Positions 51,857-60,681 of a stretch of DNA of 64,000 nucleotides are shown here, piece by piece. A model generated the notes under the pieces. That model saw nothing but the letters and a program-made list of their open reading frames with translations, was not told where the DNA came from and searched no databases. Origin of the DNA: DATMQA01 sp035566895 (GTDB taxonomy: Bacteria > Verrucomicrobiota > Verrucomicrobiia > Limisphaerales > UBA8199); NCBI GenBank assembly GCA_035566895.1, contig DATMQA010000117.1, positions 1 through 64,000 of the forward strand, written 5' to 3'. Each line of letters opens with the position of its first letter. Positions within the stretch are counted from its first letter, which is position 1. The translations under genes and the position numbers were made by a program.

Positions 51857-53488
51857 TCATTCAACCCGCACCCAAACTGTTTTCAAGTAGGCTCGCTCGG
51901 CGCGTGAGATCGGAAAATCCGGAGGTTGAGGCGCGTAATGCTCTTGAACCGCCTTCCGCTTTGAACGGCGCAGGGCGTCTTTGATGCGGGAGAGGAATGC
52001 TTCCGGCGGCCAATCTGCCGCATTGGTCGAACAAAACAGCACGCCGCCGGACTTAAGCAGGGGCAGGGCCTTGGTCACTAGCTGGCCGTAATCCTTCTCC
52101 GCTCGGAACACACCGTATTCTTTCGATTGCGAGAAGGTCGGCGGGTCCAACAGGATGGCGTCGAAGCGACGGTTCTTTTTCCCGAGCCGGCCCAGCCAAT
52201 CAAACACGTCCCCGTAAATGAAATCGTGCGCCGCCTGCTCGATCTGGTTGACGTCGAAATTGCATTTGCCCCATTCGAGGTATTTTTTCGAGAGATCGAG
52301 GCTGGTCGTGTGCGCGCCGGCTCTGGCCGCGCAGACGGAAAAGGCGCAGGTGTAGGCAAAGGCGTTAAGGATTTCACAATTTTGATTGGTGATTTGTGAC
52401 CGGAAGCCCGGAAATCCCGCCGCGATATGCCCGGTGAGGAGCCGCCGGCGGTTTTCGCGCTGGTCCAGAAAAAGTCCAACGGAATAACCCTCACAGAAAC
52501 TCAATTCGAAGGCCAGACCGTTCTCGCGGATGGTGAATCGTTCCGGAGCGGTTTCTCCCAAAACAAGTTGGGGCGAAGCCTCGGCAGCCCCTGCCTTGCG
52601 CACCCGTCGAATGAACAGTTTGTGATAGGCACCACGGGCGCAAAAGGTCCGCATTAGCCCTTCGAGCTCCTGCCGCTGCGCTGTGTTTAACGATTGTTCG
52701 CCTTGAGACAGCAAATAATCTCCAAGGCGGTCCACGTGCCAACCTGGCCAGCCGTCGCTGGCGCCGTGAATAAGGCGATATGCATTCGTCGCTTCCGGCT
52801 CGAGCAAAGCCGCTCGCAACCCCAGTCGAGCGTCCGCGGCGAAATCAGGCGGCGCCCTAAAAGTCATTTGCTGGCCAGAAGCGGGGTGTTTAAGACTAAG
52901 CTCCGTAGCGTGCAAAAAAATCCGCGGGGCAGGCGTGCCGCCGTAGAGCGTGTCGCCCAGGATCGGCAAGCGATTGTCCGCGGCATGCACGCGGATCTGG
53001 TGCGTGCGCCCGGTGAGCGGTTCAGCTTTGATGGCCGTGCAGCCGGCGTAAGGGCTAACGTCCAAAGTCAGCTTCCTCAGTTCGGCTGTTTCCAGCCGGC
53101 GAAAATGTGTTTCGGCGCCTTCGCCACCCGTGTGCCAGGGGCGGCTGACGTATTTTTCTCCAGTGCGTACGAGCGAGCTCTTGGCGACAAACTCTGTCTG
53201 GTGAACCGGGCGGTCCGTCAGCAGAAGATACTTCTTTCGAACCATCCGCTCGGTGAACTGTTGCGTGAGCGAGCGGTTGGCCAGGGGCGTTTTGGACAGG
53301 ACCATTACCCCGGAGGTCTCCTTATCCAACCGATGAATGATCGCCAGACCACAGCAGAGCGGCTCGCGATCCCGCAGCCATTCGTATAAACCCTCGCCGG
53401 CATAGGGGCTGGGAGCGTGGGTATTCAGCCCGGCGGGCTTGTTCACCACCAAGAGGTGCTCATCTTCGAAAATCAGGCAGGGCAGCAC
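51857..53488 (-). CDS. Fused RluA-type pseudouridine synthase and RlmI/K-like 23S rRNA methyltransferase
   Basis: 543 aa. Residues 1-215 are an RluA-family pseudouridine synthase (VVNKPAGLNTH, HRLDKETSG with catalytic Asp55, PLTGRTHQIRVHAADN). Residues ~220-543 are a SAM methyltransferase of the RlmI/RlmK type (DGWPGWHVDRLGDYLL, GYSVGLFLDQRENRR, NAFAYTCAFSVCAARAGA, AILLDPPTFSQSK). The fusion would let one protein pseudouridylate and methylate rRNA; the target site is unknown. A short repeat-derived insert (FRSQITNQNCEI) interrupts the methyltransferase just before the SAM-binding strand. Confidence 0.88.
   Translation of the reverse strand: MLPCLIFEDEHLLVVNKPAGLNTHAPSPYAGEGLYEWLRDREPLCCGLAIIHRLDKETSGVMVLSKTPLANRSLTQQFTERMVRKKYLLLTDRPVHQTEFVAKSSLVRTGEKYVSRPWHTGGEGAETHFRRLETAELRKLTLDVSPYAGCTAIKAEPLTGRTHQIRVHAADNRLPILGDTLYGGTPAPRIFLHATELSLKHPASGQQMTFRAPPDFAADARLGLRAALLEPEATNAYRLIHGASDGWPGWHVDRLGDYLLSQGEQSLNTAQRQELEGLMRTFCARGAYHKLFIRRVRKAGAAEASPQLVLGETAPERFTIRENGLAFELSFCEGYSVGLFLDQRENRRRLLTGHIAAGFPGFRSQITNQNCEILNAFAYTCAFSVCAARAGAHTTSLDLSKKYLEWGKCNFDVNQIEQAAHDFIYGDVFDWLGRLGKKNRRFDAILLDPPTFSQSKEYGVFRAEKDYGQLVTKALPLLKSGGVLFCSTNAADWPPEAFLSRIKDALRRSKRKAVQEHYAPQPPDFPISRAERAYLKTVWVRVE
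52371..52403. repeat. AT-rich inverted/iterated insert inside the methyltransferase domain
   Basis: ATTTCACAATTTTGATTGGT then GATTTGTGACC: words of the GATTTGTG/CACAATTTTG kind that read both ways (TCACAAATC against GATTTCACA). It is in frame (33 bp, encoding about SQITNQNCEI) at a spot where relatives have a few residues or none. It resembles the ATGATTT arms at 40716-40777. Confidence 0.5.
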
Positions 53489-53563
53489 TCGGACAGCACG
53501 TTAAATGGGTTGGCAGGTTAATGGGTTCAAAATCGCGCACGAGGCTGAGCGATTGCGCTTTGT

Positions 53564-54241
53564 TCACCAGAAATTCCACTTGCCCTGACACGCGACGTAG
53601 AGGCCGAGCAGGAAATTGGTGATGGCATGGGCCGTCATGGCGTCGCCGAGGCGATTTTTGCGTATGACGAGCCATTGAAATGCCAGGCCGCAAAGAAATC
53701 CCGGCAGCCACTGGTAATGCGCGAAGCCAAACAGGAGCGAGGTAACGATGAGCGAGAGCCAATGCAGCCGGTTGAACGGCATCGAGGGAAAGTCCAGCCG
53801 GACAAAATAGCGGTAGAGAAACGAACGATAAAAAGCCTCTTCAATCGGCGGCACTACTATGGCCGACCCCAGGGTGCGCACCGCCACAAAGAAAACACCG
53901 AGGGCTGAACCTTGGCCAAATTGCTTATACGGATTCCAAGGCTCGCCGCCTTTCACTAGAAAATCGAACTTCGGATAATACGGGTCCAGTCCCACCCAAA
54001 TGATAAAAACAAGAACGCCGACCGCTACCGCCTCCCAACTGAGCGCCCACCGCATTTCGGGCACCAGCAAACGCATCTCCCAAATGCACCAAAGCCCCAC
54101 AACCATCTTTGCCAAATAAAACCAGAAGCGCGCCGGGCCGCTAAAGTTATCCTGTATAAGGGTCAGTACCAGGATCAGGACGTACGGCACCACGCGGGCG
54201 TGGATTGCCGAACGTTCGAGTTTTTCGCGCAAGAGGGTCAT
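53564..54241 (-). CDS. CPBP-family intramembrane glutamic protease
   Basis: 225 aa polytopic membrane protein with the Abi/CPBP motifs: EExxxR in PPIEEAFYRSFLYR, FxxxH in LFGFAHYQWLPGF and HAITNFLLG. These form the active site of CAAX-type glutamic proteases (Rce1 relatives). The close fit of the order and the GKWNFW end recalls the exosortase-associated CAAX-protease group, but no exosortase is in the window. Likely substrates are membrane or lipidated proteins. Confidence 0.85.
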   Translation of the reverse strand: MTLLREKLERSAIHARVVPYVLILVLTLIQDNFSGPARFWFYLAKMVVGLWCIWEMRLLVPEMRWALSWEAVAVGVLVFIIWVGLDPYYPKFDFLVKGGEPWNPYKQFGQGSALGVFFVAVRTLGSAIVVPPIEEAFYRSFLYRYFVRLDFPSMPFNRLHWLSLIVTSLLFGFAHYQWLPGFLCGLAFQWLVIRKNRLGDAMTAHAITNFLLGLYVACQGKWNFW

Positions 54242-54347
54242 CCCAGAGCTGCGGCCCGCGAAAGTAAAGGGACAGGCCCGCCGAAAGTCAATTCTTCAAT
54301 CAAGACTTCCGGGATGCCCACGCCGGCTCCCAATCATCCGCTCCAAC

Positions 54348-54893
54348 TCAGTCCGACAGGTTCAGCACATTGGTCTGGCCGGCCCCTGTCAGGGTGGCGC
54401 TCTCTTTGTTAATGGCCACGACGCGGAACTCCCCGATGCGATCACCAATGAACACCGTCTTGCCACTGATCATCGCCGAGGGACGGGCCGGATTATAAAC
54501 AATAACCTGCAGCCTGAGCGGAGCCGGCTTTGGGGGCGCTGGCTCAGTCGCCACAGAGGAGTTGGTCGGTGCGTTACTTGCGTCCGAACTGACTGAAGCG
54601 GGCGCCGTCGAGACCGGAGCGGCAGCCGGGGAAACAGGCGTCGGTGGGGCGTCGGCGGGCGTTTGGGCTCTAACTTCCACGGGGTCTGCGGGAGCCTGTT
54701 TTTGGAACAAACGCCAGGCCAAAAAGAGCCCCAGGAGGGCGACGATGGCCAGGCCGACCGGCACGATCAAACCCAGGCTGTGCCGCGCATATTGTGCGGG
54801 TTCGGCCGGTCGAAGCTGCGGTCCGGGCGACGGCGACGGGGCGTGCTGTTGCGTTTCTTTGGCTCGCTTCAAGGCATCATTGATCAGGCTCAT
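54348..54893 (-). CDS. GspB-like general secretion pathway accessory protein
   Basis: 181 aa. MSLINDALKRAKETQQHAPS is the cytoplasmic start shared with GspB/ExeB-like proteins. One helix follows (SLGLIVPVGLAIVALLGLFL), then a Pro/Ala-rich linker, then a small C-terminal domain of the T2SSB type (SAMISGKTVFIGDRIGEFRV, TLTGAGQTNVLNL). It should work with the adjacent ExeA-like ATPase in placing or energising the secretin of a type II system or related apparatus. The start overlaps the exeA stop (TGATG), so they are coupled. Confidence 0.8.
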   Translation of the reverse strand: MSLINDALKRAKETQQHAPSPSPGPQLRPAEPAQYARHSLGLIVPVGLAIVALLGLFLAWRLFQKQAPADPVEVRAQTPADAPPTPVSPAAAPVSTAPASVSSDASNAPTNSSVATEPAPPKPAPLRLQVIVYNPARPSAMISGKTVFIGDRIGEFRVVAINKESATLTGAGQTNVLNLSD

Positions 54894-55705
54894 GTGTCGA
54901 TATGTCCTTCCAGTTCGCGAATGGCGCGGTTGACCAGGCGATAGTCTATCCGCGTTTGCCGCTCGACAAAGCCCGCCAGCAGGGCTTTGTCGCAAACGGC
55001 GTTGACCAGGCGCGGAATCCCCTGAGTGTAATGATAGATCCGCCAGAGGGCCGGGCGGGTAAAACCGGGCGTTCCGTTGCCGCCCGAGAGATGGAGCCGA
55101 TGCTGGACATACTGGCTCACCTCGATGCGGCTCAGCGGCAGCAAATGATAGCGGACAGTGATACGCTGGCGCAATTGGCGCAGGCGTGGATTATTCAATC
55201 GATCGCGCAATTCGGGCTGGCCCATCAGCACGATTTGGAACAGCTTGCGGTTATCCGTCTCCAGGTTCGAAAGCAAACGAACCTGCTCGAGTAATTCATC
55301 CGTCAGGTCCTGGGCCTCGTCTATAATCAAGACCGTTTCCTTGCCCCGCTCGACCTGCTGCAGGAGGAACTGGTTGATTACCGCAATGGTGTCCAGCCGG
55401 TCCAAGCCGTTGACCGGCAACCCAAACTCGATGGCGATCGCTTTTATCAGCTCGTCCGCGCTCATCACCGGATTCAGAATCAGGGCCGTCGAGAAGTGCT
55501 CGTCGAGTTGTTCGAGCATCGCCCGGCACAGGGTCGTTTTGCCAGCGCCGACTTCGCCGGTAAGCTGCACGAAGCCTTTGCGCTCGCGCAACCCGTAGAG
55601 GAGGTGATTAAAGGCCTCGCGATGCTTGGCGCTGTAGAACAGGAACCGCGGATTTGGCGTGATATCGAAAGGGGCCTCGGTCAGCCCGTAGTAGTCCAGG
55701 TACAC
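54890..55705 (-). CDS. ExeA-like AAA ATPase (general secretion pathway protein A)
   Basis: 271 aa starting at GTG (55705), which gives the family-standard YLDYYGLTEAPFDITPNPRF. Walker A is LTGEVGAGKTTLC (Lys56) and Walker B VLIIDEAQDLTDELLEQVR; sensor region GQPELRDRLN and the arginine-rich RQLRQRITVRYHLLPL follow. It lacks the periplasmic peptidoglycan-binding domain of full-length ExeA. It pairs with the overlapping gspB-like gene. The upstream longer frame is not used because it is Ser/Arg-rich and non-conserved. Confidence 0.9.
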   Translation of the reverse strand: MYLDYYGLTEAPFDITPNPRFLFYSAKHREAFNHLLYGLRERKGFVQLTGEVGAGKTTLCRAMLEQLDEHFSTALILNPVMSADELIKAIAIEFGLPVNGLDRLDTIAVINQFLLQQVERGKETVLIIDEAQDLTDELLEQVRLLSNLETDNRKLFQIVLMGQPELRDRLNNPRLRQLRQRITVRYHLLPLSRIEVSQYVQHRLHLSGGNGTPGFTRPALWRIYHYTQGIPRLVNAVCDKALLAGFVERQTRIDYRLVNRAIRELEGHIDT

Positions 55706-55884
55706 GACGGTTTTTGAGCAAAAAAGGTGCCGACAGGAAGAGCCGCTGGGGGCGGTGCCTTGCTCGTGGGGAAGTGTCTCAAAGGCTGACAAAACTGCCT
55801 CATTGAAAACCAGGAGCCGAGACCCCGAAGGGCGAAAGAAGGCCGAAGTCCGAAAGAGCCCCAGCCGAGGGCCTGCTCGCCCCT

Positions 55885-57006
55885 CTAGATGCCTGACGCG
55901 CGGTGGAGGATTGCCTTCGCCGCCCTCACCAACGCGGCGGTCTCCGTCGGTGTCCCAATCGTGATCCGCAGATAATCGCGAACCCCAGGATGGTCGAACC
56001 ATCTCACGAGGATTTTCCGGTCGCGCAGTTTCCGCAGCCAATCCTGCGCCGAAAACTCGGGCGGACGCGCCAGAATGAAATTCGTCTGGCTGGGAAAAAC
56101 CTGGAACTCCAAGTCGGCCAATTCCCGAGTTAGCTTTTCCCGGGTGGCAATGATTTTCCGGAAGTTTTGGTGGTAATAGGACAAATCGTTCAGCGTGGAC
56201 AGGGCGGCGACCTGACCGAGACCATTGACGTTGTAGCTGTCCCGGATTTTCTGCAATGCGGCAATCAGCTCGGGGTGGCCGATGAAATAGCCCACCCGCT
56301 GGAAACAGAGTGAATAAGCCTTCGAGAATGTCCTTGCGACCAGCACCTGCGGGTGCTTCAGCGCGAGGGAGAGCGCGTTTGCATCGGCGAAATCAACATA
56401 GGCTTCATCCAGTACCACCACGCCCTTTTGCCTGCGGCAAAGGGCCTCCAGTTCCGCCGTGCTATAACCCCGGCCACTTGGCGCATTGGGCGTGGTTACA
56501 AACGTGAGTGCCGCGCGGAAATCCCATTGCCGGCCGCGTTTCAACTCGACCAGGGAAGGCAGGGTGAAACCCGGGTTCAGCAACACCGGGTTGCGTTGGG
56601 CGCCATGAATTTCCGCCAGCACCGGATAGAGCGAATAGCTGGGTGTGAAGAATTGGACCACTGAGCGGGTTCCTTTAGTCCAGGAGTATGATGGTTCCAC
56701 GAAACACCGCACCGCCATCGCCAACAATTCGTCCGAACCATTGCCGACGATGATGTTTTCAGGCCGGCAGCGGTGGAGTTGGGCAAGCTTTTCGCGCAAC
56801 GGTTGCGCGGTCGGGTTCGGATAAAGCCGCAAGCGCCCATCCACGGCCGCTTTGGTCGCCGCCAGCACTTTGGGCGAAGGCGGATAGGGGTTCTCGTTTG
56901 TGTTCAACTTGATCAAACCCTTGAGCCTGGGTTGTTCGCCAGGCACATACGGGTGCAGGCGCTCCACGAGCGGACGGATTAATGGCTGTCTTAAGTGTGG
57001 TCCCAT
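55885..57006 (-). CDS. hisC: Histidinol-phosphate aminotransferase
   Basis: 373 aa PLP enzyme converting imidazole acetol phosphate to histidinol phosphate. Motifs: LIKLNTNENPYPPSPKVLAA, NIIVGNGSDELLAMAVRCF, VTTPNAPSGRGYS, VVLDEAYVDFAD and the PLP lysine region LVARTFSKAYSLCFQRVGYF. The start at 57006 leaves 16 bp after hisD; the longer frame would overlap hisD. The 180 bp before exeA hold iterated CCGAAGGGCG/CCGAAAG words and no gene. Confidence 0.93.
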   Translation of the reverse strand: MGPHLRQPLIRPLVERLHPYVPGEQPRLKGLIKLNTNENPYPPSPKVLAATKAAVDGRLRLYPNPTAQPLREKLAQLHRCRPENIIVGNGSDELLAMAVRCFVEPSYSWTKGTRSVVQFFTPSYSLYPVLAEIHGAQRNPVLLNPGFTLPSLVELKRGRQWDFRAALTFVTTPNAPSGRGYSTAELEALCRRQKGVVVLDEAYVDFADANALSLALKHPQVLVARTFSKAYSLCFQRVGYFIGHPELIAALQKIRDSYNVNGLGQVAALSTLNDLSYYHQNFRKIIATREKLTRELADLEFQVFPSQTNFILARPPEFSAQDWLRKLRDRKILVRWFDHPGVRDYLRITIGTPTETAALVRAAKAILHRASGI

Positions 57007-57022
57007 CACTTGATACGCGCTT

Positions 57023-58321
57023 TCATATATCGGCTGAGGAACGGACTTCGGCCGAGCGCCAATGCGCATCCAGTCCTTCCAGTTCGGCGAACTTCTTTAC
57101 TGCGGGCAGCGCCCTCTTCAGCGCCGTCCGGTCGTACTCGACCACACTCGTGCGCCGCTGGAATTGGTCCACGGTCAACCCGGCGAATGACGCGCCTGCC
57201 CCGCCCGTCGGAAGGGTGTGGCTCGGGCCGGCCACGTAGTCCCCCAGCACCGTCGGCGACCACGGCCCGAGAAAAATCGCGCCGGCAGTCGAAATGCGTT
57301 CGGAAAGTTTGCGGGCGTTGCGCGTCATCACCTCGCAATGTTCCGGCGCGAGTTGGTTTGCCAGCGCCGCCGCGTCCGCCTGCGTTTTGACCTGGATCAG
57401 CCAGGCGTTTTCCAGCGCGCGCTCAATGAATTCGCGCCGCGCCAGCGTCGCCAATTGTCGCCTGACCTCTTTCTCAACCGCCTTGAGCACCTTGCCGGAC
57501 GTGGTCACCAGCCAAACTCGCTCATGACCGGAACCGTGCTCGGCTTGAGCCAGCAAATCCGCCGCGGCAAACCTCGGTGTGGCAGTTTCATCCGCTAAAA
57601 CCAGCAGTTCGCTCGGCCCGGGCAGCAGATCTATAGCGACATGCCCGACCACGAGCCGTTTGGCCGTCACCACATATGCGTTACCCGGTCCAAAAATCTT
57701 CTGCACCCGCCGGAGGGTGGTTGTCCCGTAAGCCATGGCCCCAATCGCTTGCGCGCCTCCCACGCGGTATATCTCCGTCGCGCCCGCTGCCCGCGCCGCA
57801 AACAATAGCGCGAGATTGATCCGGCCGTCCCTTCCACAAGGGGTGCAAACGACAATTTCCCGACACCCCGCGACTTTGGCCAGCGTCACCGTCATCAAGG
57901 CCGTCGAAACCAGCGGCGCGGTGCCACCTGGGATATAGACACCGACGCGCTGGAAAGGCTCGAATCGCTCGCCCACCAGCGCGCCGTGAGAGTTCCGCAT
58001 CTGCCAATTCTTGCGCCGGGATTTCCTCGCGAAAGCGGCAATATTCCTTTCGGATTCTGCGATCGCTGCTCTCAGGGAAGCGTCGGCTTTGAGCGACGCC
58101 TCCATCAACTCGGCCTGGCCGACTGCCAGTTGGTCCGCGCTCAATTTCGCGCCGTCGAACCGGTCGGTCAGCTCGAGCACGGCCGCATCGCCGCGCGCCT
58201 GTACATCTTCCAGAATGACACGGGTCCGGTGTTCAATTACCGGATCGAACAGGCTTGAAGGCGCTGTCACTTCGCGCAGACGCTCGGAAAAACCGGCGTC
58301 CGTATGGCGAATCACTTTCAT
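57023..58321 (-). CDS. hisD: Histidinol dehydrogenase
   Basis: 432 aa zinc enzyme carrying out the last two oxidations of histidine synthesis. Recognisable parts: FQRVGVYIPGGTAPLVSTAL, IYRVGGAQAIGAMAYGTTTL, IFGPGNAYVVTAKRLV, LPGPSELLVLADETATPRFA and LLAQAEHGSGHERVWLVT, followed by the family end with HTLPTGGAGASFAGLTVDQF. It precedes hisC in the same operon (16-bp gap). It is divergent from pyrF across a repeat-rich 181 bp. Confidence 0.96.
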   Translation of the reverse strand: MKVIRHTDAGFSERLREVTAPSSLFDPVIEHRTRVILEDVQARGDAAVLELTDRFDGAKLSADQLAVGQAELMEASLKADASLRAAIAESERNIAAFARKSRRKNWQMRNSHGALVGERFEPFQRVGVYIPGGTAPLVSTALMTVTLAKVAGCREIVVCTPCGRDGRINLALLFAARAAGATEIYRVGGAQAIGAMAYGTTTLRRVQKIFGPGNAYVVTAKRLVVGHVAIDLLPGPSELLVLADETATPRFAAADLLAQAEHGSGHERVWLVTTSGKVLKAVEKEVRRQLATLARREFIERALENAWLIQVKTQADAAALANQLAPEHCEVMTRNARKLSERISTAGAIFLGPWSPTVLGDYVAGPSHTLPTGGAGASFAGLTVDQFQRRTSVVEYDRTALKRALPAVKKFAELEGLDAHWRSAEVRSSADI

Positions 58322-58340
58322 CGGCCCGCAGGCTAAGGGA

Positions 58341-58453
58341 AGGTTTTCAGGTTATCAAGTTATCAGGTTTTCAGCTAGCGTTTCGAGAGGTCAACCCATT
58401 GAACAACATGCACCTACAACGTGATAACTGATACTTGATACTTTGATAACCTT
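58341..58453. repeat. Inverted clusters of GTTATCA / TGATAAC words between hisD and pyrF
   Basis: Left: AGGTTTTCAGGTTATCAAGT then TATCAGGTTTTCAG (58341-58374). Right: GTGATAACTGATACTTGATA then CTTTGATAACC (58421-58451). The end words GGTTATCAAG and TTTGATAACC pair with one mismatch, as do the inner words, about 47 bp apart. It lies in the shared promoter region of two divergent biosynthetic genes. The design matches 40716-40777. Confidence 0.65.
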
Positions 58454-58502
58454 GCCACCTCCTGAACTTGCCCCCTTCGCACAATTGCGATTCAATCCGC
58501 TT

Positions 58503-59207
58503 ATGCGCAATCCCATCATTGCGGCTTTGGATGTCCCCACAGCCGACGCTGCTTTCGACCTGATTGAACAGCTCTCACCTGTAGTCGGCGCCTTCAAAGT
58601 CGGCAGCGAACTATTCACCAGCGCCGGCCCCGAACTCGTCCACCGGATTCGCGCGGCGGGCAGCGCGGTCTTTCTTGATCTGAAATTCCACGATATCCCC
58701 CATACGGTGGCCAAAGCCGTCGCCGCGGCGACCCGGCTGGATGTGCAAATGTTAACCATCCACGCCATCGGCGGTTTGGAAATGATGCGAGCGGCAGTGG
58801 CGGCGGCCCAACAGACCGCCCTGCAATCCGGACGCGAGGCGCCGCTGGTGCTTGGCGTGACGGTGCTCACCAGTATGGACAGCCGCACACTCGTCGAACT
58901 CGGATTGGACGGTAAGGTAGCCGACCAAGTCGTACGCCTGGCGCGCTTGGCAGTCGAGGCCCGCCTGCCCGGATTGGTCTGCTCGCCGCTGGAGCTCGCC
59001 CTGCTCCGGCAAATTCTGCCATCCGAGGTGCAGTTGGTGACACCCGGCATCCGCACCGGCTCAGAAAAAGCCGATGATCAAAAGCGCACCCTGACGCCGA
59101 AAGAAGTGCTGAGGGCGGGCGCAAATTGGCTGGTCATTGGCCGGCCGATTTACGCCGTCGAAAACCCGCGCCAGGCCGCCGAAACGATTCTCGCCTCGCT
59201 GGCCTAG
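58503..59207 (+). CDS. pyrF: Orotidine 5'-phosphate decarboxylase
   Basis: 234 aa TIM barrel that decarboxylates OMP to UMP, the last step of UMP synthesis. It starts MRNPIIAALDVPTADAAFDL; the catalytic DxKxxD is in VFLDLKFHDIPHTVAKA. VQLVTPGIR and NWLVIGRPIYAVENPRQAAE bind the phosphate. The ATG at 58503 is chosen from this alignment; the longer frame adds 20 residues made from the repeat region. Confidence 0.96.
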   Translation: MRNPIIAALDVPTADAAFDLIEQLSPVVGAFKVGSELFTSAGPELVHRIRAAGSAVFLDLKFHDIPHTVAKAVAAATRLDVQMLTIHAIGGLEMMRAAVAAAQQTALQSGREAPLVLGVTVLTSMDSRTLVELGLDGKVADQVVRLARLAVEARLPGLVCSPLELALLRQILPSEVQLVTPGIRTGSEKADDQKRTLTPKEVLRAGANWLVIGRPIYAVENPRQAAETILASLA

Positions 59208-59342
59208 AATCGGCAAGAGAGACAGCCGGCCACCGTCTATTAAACATGACATTTCTAACTATTAGAAAAACGGGTGAGATCTACTTGCCAAATTTAGCAA
59301 ATAGGGACATATTGCGGCGAAGGCCGCGAAGAAAGGATCTAA

Positions 59343-60056
59343 TTGAAAGCGCCCGTAGCTACGAACGAGGCGGAGAGGCTGGCAGCTCTACGCGACTACC
59401 ATATTTTGGATACCGAAGCGGAGGGCGTGTATGACGACATTGCTCGCCTGGCTAGCTACATTTGCGGCGTCCCGATCGCGATGGTGTCGCTCGTGGACGG
59501 GTCGCGCCAGTGGTTCAAATCGAAGCTCGGCGTCCACTCCAAAGAAACCCCCCGCGATGTGGCCTTTTGCTCCCACGCCATCCTCCAATCCGAACCTTTG
59601 ATTGTCCGGGATGCGATGAAAGATTCGCGGTTTGCCGACAGCGCCCTCGTCCGGAGGGCTCCTCGGATACGCTTTTATGCGGGTTTCCCGCTCGTCACGC
59701 CGGAGGGTTTCGCCTTGGGAACTCTTTGCGCCATCGACCGCAAGCCGCGGCAGTTATCCGTCGGCCAAAAGCAAGCCATGCAAGCCTTGGCACGACAGGT
59801 CATGGCCTTGCTGGACTTGCATCGCGTTTCCGAGCACCTGGCTGACACGCTGGAACACGTCCGAACCTTGCGCGGCTTGCTGCCCATTTGCGCCTGGTGC
59901 AAACGCATCCGCGACGACAAGGGCTACTGGAACCAGGTCGAGGCCTATCTCCGCGCCAATACGGAGGTCAATTTCACCCACGGCATCTGCCCCGAATGTC
60001 TGGAGAAGGAGCGCCCGAAGAAACGAGCGGTCACCGGTGCCGACACCTGGCCTTAA
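59343..60056 (+). CDS. GAF-domain protein with C-terminal CxxC zinc-ribbon-like motif
   Basis: 237 aa, probably starting at TTG (59343). Residues 5-165 form a GAF sensor domain (NEAERLAALRDYHILDTEAE, VSLVDGSRQWFKSKLG, FYAGFPLVTPEGFALGTLCA). A short coiled helix leads to LPICAWCKRIRDDKGYWNQV and THGICPECLEK, two CxxC pairs likely to bind zinc. This tail is, from memory, a common ending of sensor and receiver proteins in Verrucomicrobia and relatives. There is no kinase or cyclase domain, so output would be by protein contact. Confidence 0.8.
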   Translation: MKAPVATNEAERLAALRDYHILDTEAEGVYDDIARLASYICGVPIAMVSLVDGSRQWFKSKLGVHSKETPRDVAFCSHAILQSEPLIVRDAMKDSRFADSALVRRAPRIRFYAGFPLVTPEGFALGTLCAIDRKPRQLSVGQKQAMQALARQVMALLDLHRVSEHLADTLEHVRTLRGLLPICAWCKRIRDDKGYWNQVEAYLRANTEVNFTHGICPECLEKERPKKRAVTGADTWP

Positions 60057-60139
60057 GCGAATCCAGCGTTGGACAACGCCGCCGAGCCGACCGGCTTTGC
60101 CCGATTCGGCGCTGCTAAACCCCACGCATCGTCGGAACG

Positions 60140-60565
60140 TTATGCTGGCTCGATTTCCTGAAGAGCCCGGGCAAGACCAAGCACCGCTTTGGGAGCAACC
60201 CTCCCCGGCCGCTCCGCCATCGTGAAGACATAGTGGACTGCGCGCAGCAACGCCGGCTCGACTGACAAAAGGCCGCCGCCAGCCTCCTCCATCAGCTCTT
60301 TCCTGGAAAAAACCGTGGCGTGCCTTGCGATGTAATCGTGAATCGAAAGAAAAAGCTCCGCCTTGTGCACCGCCTCGCTTTGGTCCTCATAACAATCCGA
60401 GAAATACTCCACGACGCGCGCGCTGTTGGCCCGGCTGGTCTGTGCCCGGCCCAGGGCGCCAAACCGCGACGTGTACTCCCACTGGCGGACCATTCGCATC
60501 GCCTTGATTTGGTCGGCAAATTCCTCGTACGGGTAGCAAAACCGCAATGCCGGCGACATGTTCAA
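60140..60565 (-). CDS. Hypothetical protein
   Basis: 141 aa, mostly helical: FADQIKAMRMVRQWEYTSRF, RVVEYFSDCYEDQSEAVHKA and ATVFSRKELMEEAGGG. No family is recognised and there is no signal peptide or membrane helix. It stands alone between the converging GAF gene and the NDH-2 gene. An internal Met two codons in (60559) is an equally good start. Confidence 0.55.
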   Translation of the reverse strand: MNMSPALRFCYPYEEFADQIKAMRMVRQWEYTSRFGALGRAQTSRANSARVVEYFSDCYEDQSEAVHKAELFLSIHDYIARHATVFSRKELMEEAGGGLLSVEPALLRAVHYVFTMAERPGRVAPKAVLGLARALQEIEPA

Positions 60566-60681
60566 GCGAGTTCAGCATGACTGGGGGACCGGGAACGTTC
60601 AATGCGAGAGGTTACGGAGAAAGCGTAGGGGTTTCCCGGGACCGCCGACCGACGAGATGAGGCCGCCGTACAAGGTTCCGG

